A stretch of DNA of 14,926 nucleotides from JBBRYW01 sp038237235. GTDB taxonomy: Bacteria > Actinomycetota > Thermoleophilia > Gaiellales > Gaiellaceae. Where the stretch lies: contig JBBRYW010000077.1 of NCBI GenBank assembly GCA_038237235.1, forward strand, positions 1 through 14,926, written 5' to 3'. This document shows positions 1 through 6,651 of the stretch, in pieces. The translations under genes and the position numbers were made by a program. Each line of letters opens with the position of its first letter. Within the stretch, counting starts at the first letter, position 1. The notes beneath the pieces are model-generated. The model was given only the letters and a program-made list of their open reading frames with translations, was not told the DNA's origin and did not search any database.

Positions 1-870
1 GCCTTGCGCGAGCGCCCGGTCCAGCTCAAGCGCCATCCCGACGGCGCCGAGGGCGAGGCGATCTACCAGAAGCGGGTACCCGAGCGCCGGCCGGAGTGGA
101 TCGAGACGGTTCGCGTCCAGTTTCCGTCGGGCCGCCACGCTGACGAGCTGTGCGTGACGGAGGTGGCGCAGGTGGCCTGGGCGGCGAACCTCGCGACGAT
201 CGACTTTCACCCTTGGCCCTCGCGCCGCGGCCACGTCGACCAGCCGGACGAGCTGCGGATCGACATCGACCCGCAGCCCGGTACCGGGTTCGGAGAGGCC
301 AAGCGCGTTGCCGCGGTCGTGCGTGAGGTGCTCGACGAGCTCGACTACGTCGGCTGGCCGAAGACCTCGGGAAACCGCGGCGTGCATGTCGCCTGCCGGA
401 TCGAGCCGCGCTGGAGCTTTCCCGAAGTGCGCCGCTGCGCACTGGCGTTCGCGAGACTCGTGGAGCGGCGGCTGCCCGAGCTCGTCACCACCGCGTGGTG
501 GAAGGAGGAGCGCGGAGAGCGCGTCTTCATCGACTACAACCAGAACGCGCGCGATCGCACGATCGCGTCGGCATACTCGGTTCGCGCTCGCCCGGACGCG
601 ACGGTTTCGGCCCCCGTCACCTGGGATGAGCTCGTGGACGCCGAGACAGAGGATTTCACGCTGGCGACGATGCCGGCTCGGTTCGAGCGGCTCGGCGACG
701 TGCAGGCCGGCATCGACGACGCGGTCTGCGACCTGCAGGCGCTCTTCGAGCAGGTCGAGCTCGAGGAGCGTGAGGGGCTCGGAGAGGCGCCCTACCCGCC
801 CAACTTCCCCAAGATGCCGGGCGAGCCGCGCCGCGTCCAGCCGTCGCGGAGGCGATCGGAAGAGAGTTGA
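1..870 (+). CDS. ligD: LigD-type NHEJ polymerase (primase-polymerase) domain protein, 5' partial
   Basis: This is the archaeo-eukaryotic-primase-type polymerase domain of bacterial NHEJ, which adds or fills nucleotides at double-strand breaks together with Ku and a ligase. The frame is open to the window edge and the first visible residues (LRERPVQLKRHPDG) match an internal stretch of the family, so the true start lies upstream; the TTG at 4 is probably not the start. Counting from that TTG, the metal-binding pair is D87/D89 in LRIDIDP, the nucleotide-binding SGNRGVHV lies at 122-129, and the third acidic residue is D177 in FIDYNQN. The conserved tail (ARDRTIASAYSVR, then a P-x-x-W motif) is intact. 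No ligase or nuclease domain follows before the stop, so this is a stand-alone polymerase domain. It converges on a methyltransferase with a 5-bp gap. The family call is very secure; the full length is unknown. Confidence 0.93.
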   Translation, partial: ALRERPVQLKRHPDGAEGEAIYQKRVPERRPEWIETVRVQFPSGRHADELCVTEVAQVAWAANLATIDFHPWPSRRGHVDQPDELRIDIDPQPGTGFGEAKRVAAVVREVLDELDYVGWPKTSGNRGVHVACRIEPRWSFPEVRRCALAFARLVERRLPELVTTAWWKEERGERVFIDYNQNARDRTIASAYSVRARPDATVSAPVTWDELVDAETEDFTLATMPARFERLGDVQAGIDDAVCDLQALFEQVELEEREGLGEAPYPPNFPKMPGEPRRVQPSRRRSEES

Positions 871-875
871 TGGGG

Positions 876-1607
876 CTAGCGGACGTCGCTCTTCTCGATT
901 ACCGCGATGTAGGTGTCCTCGGAGGGAATGATGCGGCCGATCGTCCAACCCGTGCCGTCCAGCAGCCTCGTCAGCTCCTCCTCGGAGACCATGAGATAGT
1001 CGAACCACCGCGTCGCGTGGTCGCGGTAGCGGACCCTGATACGGATCTGACCCGGCAACCGGCCGCGATCGCGGTTTCGCTCCTGATAACGGACGTGGGC
1101 TGGATCGGTCGTCCTGTGGACGTCACGGCTCTCGGCGACGATTCGCCCACGGTCGCTCGTCAGCCGGTGGAAGCGCCGCAGCAGCCGCCGTGCCTTGGCA
1201 GCGCTCGCGAAGAGGCCGAAGTTGTTGCCGAGCATCACGATCGTGTCGAAAGCGCCGAGCGACTCGTCGACGTCGTCGATCGAGCAGAGCCGAGTGTCGC
1301 GGACTCCGCGGCGGCGACAGACTTCGAGGGCGCCGGGCGAGACGTCGATCCCGACGACGTCCTGGCCGCGCTCCTGCAGATGCAGGCAGACCCGACCAGC
1401 TCCACACCCGACGTCGAGAACGCGGCCCCGCACGTGGCGCATCGCCTGGCGATGGTGCGCAGGCCAGCGTCCGAACGGGGCGAGATACAGCCGCGAGCCG
1501 AACCGGCTCGCCGTGATGAAGCGGTCGTCGCGCTCGACGATCTCGGCCACGTCCTCTCCCTCGAGCGCCGCGATCAGCATCTGGCCGTAGCCGTCGTCGG
1601 CCGTCAT
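876..1607 (-). CDS. SAM-dependent methyltransferase (class I)
   Basis: This is a 243-residue class I methyltransferase with the Rossmann fold. Motif I is VLDVGCGAG at residues 63-71, the acidic residue that contacts the SAM ribose is in GID at 86-88, and the motif IV region is DTIVMLGNNFG at 121-131. The C-terminal part (about 185-240) has alternating strands and a YxxMVSEEEL stretch typical of small-molecule methyltransferases of the Methyltransf_25/11 type. The substrate cannot be read from sequence. The ATG start overlaps the stop of the upstream ligase gene in an ATGA tetranucleotide (1604-1607), so the two are almost certainly co-transcribed and translationally coupled. A role in DNA repair is only suggested by this position. 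Confidence 0.88.
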   Translation of the reverse strand: MTADDGYGQMLIAALEGEDVAEIVERDDRFITASRFGSRLYLAPFGRWPAHHRQAMRHVRGRVLDVGCGAGRVCLHLQERGQDVVGIDVSPGALEVCRRRGVRDTRLCSIDDVDESLGAFDTIVMLGNNFGLFASAAKARRLLRRFHRLTSDRGRIVAESRDVHRTTDPAHVRYQERNRDRGRLPGQIRIRVRYRDHATRWFDYLMVSEEELTRLLDGTGWTIGRIIPSEDTYIAVIEKSDVR

Positions 1608-2611
1608 CGCCCGAGCAGCTGCGGCACCGTCAGGTCGTCGGGCCGGCGCGGTGGCCGGAGCTCACGCCAGGTGCACTCGCGCGGTGCCTTGTCCGGGCGG
1701 AAGCGAAGGAAGCGAGTGCCGTGGCGCAGGCGGTGCTTCTCGACCTTGTCGTAGCGAACCTCGCAGACGAGCTCGGGCCTGAGCGCCGACTCCGCCAGCT
1801 CGCCGGTGCCCCAGCGGTTCGGCTCGGAGAAGCCTCGCTCCGGCGCACCCTCGAGGAGGGGCAGAACCCGCTCCGCGATCTCGGCGTGTCGCCGGGCGCC
1901 GACAGCCGCCGAGCCGACGTAGCGAAGCTCGCCTTCGTCGTCATGCAGGCCGAGCAGCAGCGTCGCGATCGTCGTCGGCCTCGCCTTCCAGCGCAGGCCG
2001 ACGAGCACGCAGTCCGCCGTCCGGTGCGGCTTGACCTTGACGACGCCGTCGCGAGAACCGGGGAGGTAGGGCAGCCCCATCCGTTTCCCGATCACCCCGT
2101 CGAGGCCCGCGGCCTCCAGCCGCTCGAGCCAGTCTGCCGCCGCGTCGCGCTCGCGCGTGAACGGGGAGAGGACGAACCCGCTCGCCAGACGCTCGAGCTC
2201 GGCACGCCGTTCCTCGAGCGGCCGGCGATGGAGCGCCTCGACGTCCCAAAGCAGGATGTCGAATGCGATGAACATGGCCGGCATCTCACCCGAAAGCTTG
2301 CGGATCCGGCTTTCGGCAGGGTGCAGGCGGAGCTGCATGGCGTCGAAGTCGAGCTCGCCCTCGCGCTCGATCACGATCTCGCCGTCGAGAGCGGATCCAG
2401 GAGGCAAGAGGTCTCCGAGAGCACGCAGCTCGGGGAAGTAGCGAAGGAGCGGCCGGCCGTTTCGGCTCCAGAGCGCCAGCTCGCCGCCGGCGTTCTCGAG
2501 AATGCCGCGGAACCCGTCCCACTTCGGCTCGAAGTGCCAGTCGCCCTTCGCGGGCAGCTCGGTGACCGACGCGGCCTCCATCGGCGGAAACGGGACGTTT
2601 GGAGGAGGCAT
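1604..2611 (-). CDS. ATP-dependent DNA ligase (LigD ligase-domain / LigC-like)
   Basis: This 335-residue protein has the adenylation and OB-fold domains of bacterial ATP-dependent ligases used in NHEJ. Motif I is EPKWDGFR (28-35), with K30 the lysine that becomes adenylated. Motif III is in DGEIVI (76-81), the FIAFDILLWD strand is at 114-123, motif IV is DGVIGKR (171-177) and motif V is VKVKPHR (191-197). The OB-fold follows (about 200-320) and ends with the RFRPDKAPREC signature (303-313). The length fits a free-standing ligase domain without polymerase or nuclease modules. The ATG at 2611 has a TAGCCT hexamer on the same strand 9 nt upstream (2621-2626), which would give a leader of only a few bases. 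It probably works with the polymerase-domain protein encoded at 1-870, although that gene is on the opposite strand. Confidence 0.94.
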   Translation of the reverse strand: MPPPNVPFPPMEAASVTELPAKGDWHFEPKWDGFRGILENAGGELALWSRNGRPLLRYFPELRALGDLLPPGSALDGEIVIEREGELDFDAMQLRLHPAESRIRKLSGEMPAMFIAFDILLWDVEALHRRPLEERRAELERLASGFVLSPFTRERDAAADWLERLEAAGLDGVIGKRMGLPYLPGSRDGVVKVKPHRTADCVLVGLRWKARPTTIATLLLGLHDDEGELRYVGSAAVGARRHAEIAERVLPLLEGAPERGFSEPNRWGTGELAESALRPELVCEVRYDKVEKHRLRHGTRFLRFRPDKAPRECTWRELRPPRRPDDLTVPQLLGR

Positions 2612-2631
2612 CGTCTCGGAAGGCTAGAGAC

Positions 2632-2913
2632 ATGGGCGAGCTCGACGGCGTCTGGCGGGTGAAGCGCACCGGTGGAGCGCTTCCGCCGATGGTCGGCGTC
2701 ACCAAGCGCATTGCGGGCTCGCGCGGTGAGACGCGGGTCGGGCCGCTCGTGCGGATGCCGTTCCTCGTCGAAGGACTGTCCCTGCACTACCTGCCCCCTT
2801 GGTGGGGCCTCGTCGACGTTCTGGAGCCCGACGGCACGGGGTTCAGGGGGAAGGCGACCTGGTTCGGCCGCGAGCTCGGCCGGTTCGCGCTGCGAGGCCG
2901 CGCGGATGGTTGA
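2632..2913 (+). CDS. small conserved protein of unknown function
   Basis: This is a 93-residue protein beginning MGELDGVWRVKRTGG. I chose this ATG because GGAAGG (2618-2623) lies 8 nt upstream; an in-frame TTG at 2599 would run back into the ligase start. The protein is rich in strand-forming segments with a conserved-looking GVWRV..TGG..P start, a WGLVDVLEPDG segment (about residues 60-70) and a final FGRELGRFALR. It has no signal peptide, membrane helix or known catalytic motif. I recognise the general pattern from actinobacterial genomes but no function is known to me. It is divergent from the ligase gene with only 20 bp between the two start codons, so both promoters must overlap neighbouring coding DNA. 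FabF starts 29 bp downstream of its stop. Confidence 0.7.
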   Translation: MGELDGVWRVKRTGGALPPMVGVTKRIAGSRGETRVGPLVRMPFLVEGLSLHYLPPWWGLVDVLEPDGTGFRGKATWFGRELGRFALRGRADG

Positions 2914-2929
2914 GCCAGGCCCACGCGTC

Positions 2930-2935
2930 TAAGCT
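2930..2935 (+). promoter_or_regulatory. putative -10 element (TAAGCT) for leaderless fabF
   Basis: TAAGCT matches the TANNNT -10 consensus and ends 7 nt before the fabF ATG. A TTGA at 2910-2913 could be part of a weak -35. Transcription would begin at or next to the start codon; no Shine-Dalgarno is needed or evident. Confidence 0.5.
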
Positions 2936-2942
2936 CAGCGGC

Positions 2943-4172
2943 ATGAAGCGAGTTGCCGTCACCGGTCTCGGGGGGGTCACGCCGATTGGGAACGATGTGC
3001 CCTCGACGTGGCGCGCCGCGCTTGCCGGCGAGAGTGGCGTCGACTTCATCCGCTCCTTCGACCCGAGCGAGTTCCCCGTGCGGATCGCGGCGGAGGTCAA
3101 GGGCTTCGACCCGACCACGGTCGCGTCGCCGAAGGATGTACGGAAGCTCGATCGCAACGTCCTGCTCGCGCTCGCCGCGGCGAAGGAGGCGATGGCCGAC
3201 GCCGGGCTCGATGGGTTCGATCCGGCTCGTGTCGGAATCGTCTTCGGCTCGGCGATTGGCGGCTTCCTCGGCATCATGCACCAGAGTGAGGTGCTCCGCG
3301 AGCGCGGCCCCGGGCGCGTCTCGCCGAACTTCCTGCCGAATGTGCTCGTCGACTCGGCGAGCGGCCAGCTCGCCATCTCGCTCGGGATTCGCGGACCGAA
3401 CTACGCGGTCGTCTCGGCGTGCGCGACCGGATCGCATGCGGTTGGGGAAGGAGCCGAGCTCGTACGGCGGGGAGCTGCAGACGCGGTCCTTGCCGGGGGA
3501 ACGGAGGCCTGCATGCACCCGCTGATCCTCGCGGGATTCTGTGCGATGCGGGGCCTGGTCGCCGAGGACGAGCATCCGCCGCGGGCGTCCAGACCCTTCG
3601 ACGCCACACGAGCCGGCTTCGTGATGGGTGAGGGGGCATGCGTGCTCCTACTCGAGGAGCTGGACGCGGCCCGGGCGCGTGGCGCCACGGTCTACGCCGA
3701 GATCCTGGGCTACGGGGCGTCGAACGACGCCTACCATATGGCCGCGCCCGACCCCGAATCGGTTGGAGTAGGGGAGATGATGCGAGCCGCGCTCGGACGG
3801 GCCGACGTCGCCCCGGAGCGGGTCGGGTACATCAACGCGCACGGGACGTCGACACCGCTCGGCGATCTTGCCGAGACCAAGGCAATCAAGGACGTCTTCG
3901 GCGACCATGCGTACAAGCTGGCCGTGTCGTCCACGAAGTCGATGATGGGTCACTGCTTCGGAGCGGCAGGAGCGATCGAGGCGATGATGTGCGTGCTGGC
4001 GCTGCACCACGGCGTCCTGCCGCCGACGATCAACTACGAGCATCCTGACCCCGAGTGCGATCTCGACTACGTGCCGAACGAGGCGCGGGAGGCGCGCGTC
4101 GATGTGGCACTCTCGAACGCGATGGGCCTAGGAGGGCACAACGGGTGCGTACTCGTGGGACGGGTGGACTAG
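2943..4172 (+). CDS. fabF: beta-ketoacyl-ACP synthase II (KAS II)
   Basis: This condensing enzyme elongates acyl-ACP by decarboxylative addition of malonyl-ACP in fatty acid synthesis. From the ATG at 2943 it has 409 residues, normal for FabF, and begins with the family's MKRVAVTGLGGVTPIG. The nucleophile is C160 in VSACATGS; the two active-site histidines are H300 (NAHGTSTPLGD) and H337 (MMGHCFGAAG), and the conserved lysine is K332 (SSTKSMMGH). GGTEA follows the nucleophile region and GLGGHNG lies near the C-terminus, as expected. Longer in-frame starts exist upstream but overlap the preceding gene and are not conserved. No acpP, fabD or fabG is adjacent, so it is an isolated copy here; it could be a housekeeping KAS II or a dedicated paralogue. 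It converges with the HAD gene. Confidence 0.96.
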   Translation: MKRVAVTGLGGVTPIGNDVPSTWRAALAGESGVDFIRSFDPSEFPVRIAAEVKGFDPTTVASPKDVRKLDRNVLLALAAAKEAMADAGLDGFDPARVGIVFGSAIGGFLGIMHQSEVLRERGPGRVSPNFLPNVLVDSASGQLAISLGIRGPNYAVVSACATGSHAVGEGAELVRRGAADAVLAGGTEACMHPLILAGFCAMRGLVAEDEHPPRASRPFDATRAGFVMGEGACVLLLEELDAARARGATVYAEILGYGASNDAYHMAAPDPESVGVGEMMRAALGRADVAPERVGYINAHGTSTPLGDLAETKAIKDVFGDHAYKLAVSSTKSMMGHCFGAAGAIEAMMCVLALHHGVLPPTINYEHPDPECDLDYVPNEAREARVDVALSNAMGLGGHNGCVLVGRVD

Positions 4173-4273
4173 CGGCAGCGTCGCCACGCTTTTGTTGCAC
4201 TTCTAGGCAACACGCGCTCGCAGTCCGCCGATACGATTGAGAACGGAGGGAGGCTCGCGGCCGGCCCCGGGCC

Positions 4274-4930
4274 TCAACCGTCTCCGGGGGACACGTCGGC
4301 AGGAACCAGCTCCTCGATCGACGGCAGCACGACGTCCGCCCGCCCGAGCGTCTCCGCGTCCGGCGGGAAAGAGGCGTTCGGGATCGCGATCACGCGCATT
4401 CCAGCCGCGGCGGCCGCGAGGATCCCACTGCGCGAGTCCTCGATCGCCGCCGCCTGGCCCGGCTCGACGCCCAGCTTCGCGGCCGCCTCGAGGTACACGT
4501 CGGGTGAGGGCTTGCCATGGGCGACCTCCTCCGACGACACCGTCGCACGGAACCGATCGGCCAGCCCGGACAGCTCGAGAACGAGGTCGATCAGCTCACG
4601 GTTCGAGGACGACGCGACGGCGAGAGGCCAGCGCGCGGCGAGCCGGCCGACCGCCTCGGCGGCTCCGGGAATGAGCGGCAGCTGGGCGCGGTAGCGCTCG
4701 GACATCCGCTCGACGACCGCGGCGGAGAGAGCCGAGGGCGTCTCCTTGAGGCTGAGCTCCTCGTGCATGTAGCGGGACCACTCGTGCGAGCTCATGCCCA
4801 TCATGTCCGCCTGCGCCCGGTCGGTCCAGCGACCGCCGCGCTCGCGGACCAGCAGCTCGCGCACCTCGTCCCACGTCTCCTCGGTCTGCACGATCACGCC
4901 GTCGAGGTCGAAGATGACGGCCTCGATCAC
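4274..4930 (-). CDS. HAD-superfamily phosphatase (subfamily IA, beta-phosphoglucomutase/phosphatase-like)
   Basis: This is a 218-residue hydrolase of the haloacid dehalogenase superfamily. Motif I is DLDG with nucleophile D8 and acid/base D10. Motif II is the serine run VASSSN at 105-110, motif III is K140 in HGKPSPD, and motif IV is IEDS with D165. A helical cap lies between motifs I and II (about 20-90). Substrates in this subfamily are phospho-sugars, phosphoglycolate, FMN and similar small phosphates; which one applies cannot be told. The start is the GTG at 4930, which forms a GTGA overlap with the stop of the flavin reductase gene; the frame stays open upstream but that part lies inside the flavin reductase gene and is not conserved. 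It is the last gene of a three-gene operon. Confidence 0.9.
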   Translation of the reverse strand: MIEAVIFDLDGVIVQTEETWDEVRELLVRERGGRWTDRAQADMMGMSSHEWSRYMHEELSLKETPSALSAAVVERMSERYRAQLPLIPGAAEAVGRLAARWPLAVASSSNRELIDLVLELSGLADRFRATVSSEEVAHGKPSPDVYLEAAAKLGVEPGQAAAIEDSRSGILAAAAAGMRVIAIPNASFPPDAETLGRADVVLPSIEELVPADVSPGDG

Positions 4931-5403
4931 GCTGAGCGGAACTCCCCGTCGAGGCGAACGAGCGGCGGCCCCGCTCGGCCGCTCTCCGCGCGTGTGACCT
5001 CGCCGACGAAAAAGGTGTGGTCGCCGGCCGGGTACTCCGCCCAGACCCGGCATTCGATCCAGCCGAGCGCGCCGTCGAGAAGCGGCGGCTGGTCGCCACC
5101 TGCACGCGTGATAATGCCGGCCCAGAGCGAGATTGGCGGCACACCGCGCGCGAAGTGCTGCGCCACGCCCTCCTGCCCCTCAGTGAGGAGGCTGAGGCCA
5201 AAGGCTCCGGCCCGACGGAGCAACTCGTGCAGCGCCGCGCTACGGCTGACCGAGATGCCGACGAGCGGCGGATCGAGCGAGAGCGATACGAGCGACCCAA
5301 GCGTCAGACCGAGCCGCTCGCCTTCCAGGTCGACCGTCGCAATGGCGACCCCGGCGGGAAACGACCGCATCACGACCCGCAGGTCGGCGGCAACCCTATC
5401 CAC
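4927..5403 (-). CDS. flavin reductase-like (FMN-binding split-barrel) protein
   Basis: This 158-residue protein belongs to the flavin reductase domain family (HpaC/DIM6-like), whose members bind FMN or FAD and either reduce it for a partner monooxygenase or act as NADH:flavin oxidoreductases. Family features are FPAGVAIATV (15-24), the T-x-x-S-x-x-S-L-x-P-P segment (here TLGSLVSLSLDPPLVGISV, 34-52) and GDHTFFVGEV (127-136). No monooxygenase gene is nearby. The GTG start at 5403 overlaps the end of the upstream gene by 8 bp, with GAGG in the upstream gene's final codons able to serve as ribosome-binding site. Its stop overlaps the HAD start in GTGA. The electron acceptor and partner are unknown. 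Confidence 0.88.
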   Translation of the reverse strand: MDRVAADLRVVMRSFPAGVAIATVDLEGERLGLTLGSLVSLSLDPPLVGISVSRSAALHELLRRAGAFGLSLLTEGQEGVAQHFARGVPPISLWAGIITRAGGDQPPLLDGALGWIECRVWAEYPAGDHTFFVGEVTRAESGRAGPPLVRLDGEFRSA

Positions 5404-5803
5404 CCTCGGTCACCTCGTCGGCGAGCAGACCGCACGCGAGGCAGGCCCAGGCGAGGTGCGCGTCTGCCGCGAGCCGGTCGATCAGATCGGATACCTCCAG
5501 CAGGTGAGCCGCTTCATCCCGCAGCTCGTAGAGCACACGTTCCAGAGCATCCGCCGGCACCTCTGTCGCGAGCTCATGTGCGAGCGAGCCCACCGCTCTG
5601 TCGCCGACGTGCAGCTCGCGGCGCGGATCGCCGCCCGCCGCGAGCACGAAGAGCGCACGACGAAGAGCCGCGCTCACGAGCGCCTCGTCCCAATCGATGC
5701 GCTGGCCGGCGACGTACGCGAGCGCCACCGACGCCGCTTCTGGATCCTCGGCCACGGAAGGCTCGAGCGACTCGAGCCAGGATCGAACACCGTGCGCGCT
5801 CAT
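5396..5803 (-). CDS. hypothetical helical protein, first gene of the flavin reductase/HAD operon
   Basis: I do not recognise this 135-residue protein. From the ATG at 5803 it begins MSAHGVRSWLESLEP and is predicted from composition to be almost entirely alpha-helical, acidic and soluble, with heptad-like leucine/alanine runs (about 60-130). There are three histidines (residues 4, 76 and 93 by rough count) and two cysteines near the C-terminus in an AWACLACG segment. It has no signal peptide. The start is supported by a TAGCGT -10-like hexamer ending 7 nt upstream; the frame stays open upstream to 5935 but that part is low-complexity and not convincing. It overlaps the flavin reductase gene by 8 bp, so its role is probably tied to that enzyme. 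Confidence 0.75.
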   Translation of the reverse strand: MSAHGVRSWLESLEPSVAEDPEAASVALAYVAGQRIDWDEALVSAALRRALFVLAAGGDPRRELHVGDRAVGSLAHELATEVPADALERVLYELRDEAAHLLEVSDLIDRLAADAHLAWACLACGLLADEVTEGG

Positions 5804-5810
5804 CCTGAGC

Positions 5811-5816
5811 ACGCTA
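5811..5816 (-). promoter_or_regulatory. putative -10 element (TAGCGT) for the 5803-4274 operon
   Basis: On the minus strand TAGCGT matches TANNNT and is separated from the ATG at 5803 by 7 nt. That is the spacing expected if transcription starts at the first base of the start codon. No convincing -35 was seen. Confidence 0.45.
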
Positions 5817-5990
5817 CCCGGCCCGGGCATCGGGAACCTCGATCTCTCATCTCCCCGATCCGGTGACCGTCCGCCGCCGAGTCGGCCTGCCTCCTCTTCG
5901 AGCAATGGGGGAACGTCGTCGCGGCGCGCGGGCACGCTGCCTCCTCGCGGAGCCGCGCACGACTAAGCGGCAAGGTTTGCGGTGCGGCGC

Positions 5991-6010
5991 CGGGGGGACA
6001 TACCCCCCCG
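5991..6010 (+). other. GC-only hairpin at the PAP2 start codon
   Basis: Six G (5992-5997), then ACATA, then seven C (6003-6009) form an inverted repeat of 6-7 G:C pairs. The outermost possible pair, C5991-G6010, includes the first base of the GTG start. In an mRNA that starts upstream this would bury the start codon. It is not followed by a T-run, so it is unlikely to be a terminator. Confidence 0.5.
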
Positions 6011-6651
6011 TGGCAGGAATCGCGCTCCCCCCGACGTCGCTGGATCGCGACGCATTCGATTGGGTAGTGACGCACCGCGTCCACTCGCTGAACTGGCTCT
6101 TCGAGGGCCTCGGTTGGGTTGCGAAGATCGGGGCCGTCTGGGTGGTCCTTGCGCTCGTGGTGGGATTCGTCGTCGCGCGCACGGTTCGATCGACCGTCCT
6201 TCTCGCCCTCATCACGTTCGCGACTGTCTGGGCCGCAGACTCCGCCTCGTTCGGCTTGAAGCATCTCTTCGTCCGGGAGCGCCCGTTTCTGCATGACCCG
6301 AAGGCACACCCGCTGCTGACGGTGCACTCGACCTCGTTCCCGGCCGGGCACGCTGCCACGAGCTTCGCCGGCGCCGTCCTCCTGTCGTACATCCTGCCGC
6401 GCGCGACGCTGTTGCTGATGCTGCTCGCTGCCGCCGTGGGCTTCTCGCGCGTCTACGTCGGCGTCCACTACCCGACCGACGTCCTCGGCGGCGCCCTGGT
6501 TGGCGCGGTCTGCGCCGCGGTCGCGATCGTCCTTCTCAACCTGGCTCGTGAACGCGGCTTGCGTTCGGGGGCCGAGCTGCTCTCGCAACACCGGACCGGG
6601 CGGGATAAGCCGACTCCCGCGAGCCGGGGACCGCAGGGAGCGCATGTCTGA
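6010..6651 (+). CDS. PAP2-family membrane phosphatase
   Basis: This is a 213-residue integral membrane phosphatase of the type 2 phosphatidic acid phosphatase family, which removes phosphate from lipid substrates (phosphatidate, undecaprenyl pyrophosphate and similar) at the outer face of the membrane. All three catalytic motifs are present: KHLFVRERP (84-92, K-x6-RP), FPAGH (110-114, with His114) and SRVYVGVH (146-153, with the nucleophile His153). Hydrophobic segments lie at about 38-56, 61-78, 115-129, 131-149 and 158-177. I chose the GTG at 6010 because the family normally begins just before LDRDAFDWVV, but TTG at 5977, ATG at 5905 and GTG at 5863 are also in frame. The 3' end overlaps the DUF1206 gene by 8 bp. 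Confidence 0.9.
   Translation: MAGIALPPTSLDRDAFDWVVTHRVHSLNWLFEGLGWVAKIGAVWVVLALVVGFVVARTVRSTVLLALITFATVWAADSASFGLKHLFVRERPFLHDPKAHPLLTVHSTSFPAGHAATSFAGAVLLSYILPRATLLLMLLAAAVGFSRVYVGVHYPTDVLGGALVGAVCAAVAIVLLNLARERGLRSGAELLSQHRTGRDKPTPASRGPQGAHV

Noticed and set aside
867..1754. 295-codon open frame on the plus strand opposite the methyltransferase
   Set aside because: The methyltransferase motifs on the minus strand explain the region. The plus frame resembles no protein I know.
1721..2662. 313-codon open frame on the plus strand opposite the ligase
   Set aside because: The minus strand holds all nucleotidyltransferase motifs in order. The plus reading is a mirror with no family features.
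2787..3575. 262-codon minus-strand frame opposite fabF
   Set aside because: FabF is complete on the other strand with catalytic Cys, His, Lys and His, so this is a shadow.
4194..4211. Hairpin GTTGC - 8 nt - GCAAC between fabF and the HAD gene, considered as a terminator
   Set aside because: The stem is only 5 bp with a long loop. The T-run lies before it on the plus strand and would be an A-run after it on the minus strand, so neither direction fits.
4517..5866. 449-codon open frame on the plus strand
   Set aside because: It lies antisense to three overlapping minus-strand genes with clear family motifs. Its translation is arginine/proline-rich with no recognisable domain, as expected for a GC-driven shadow.
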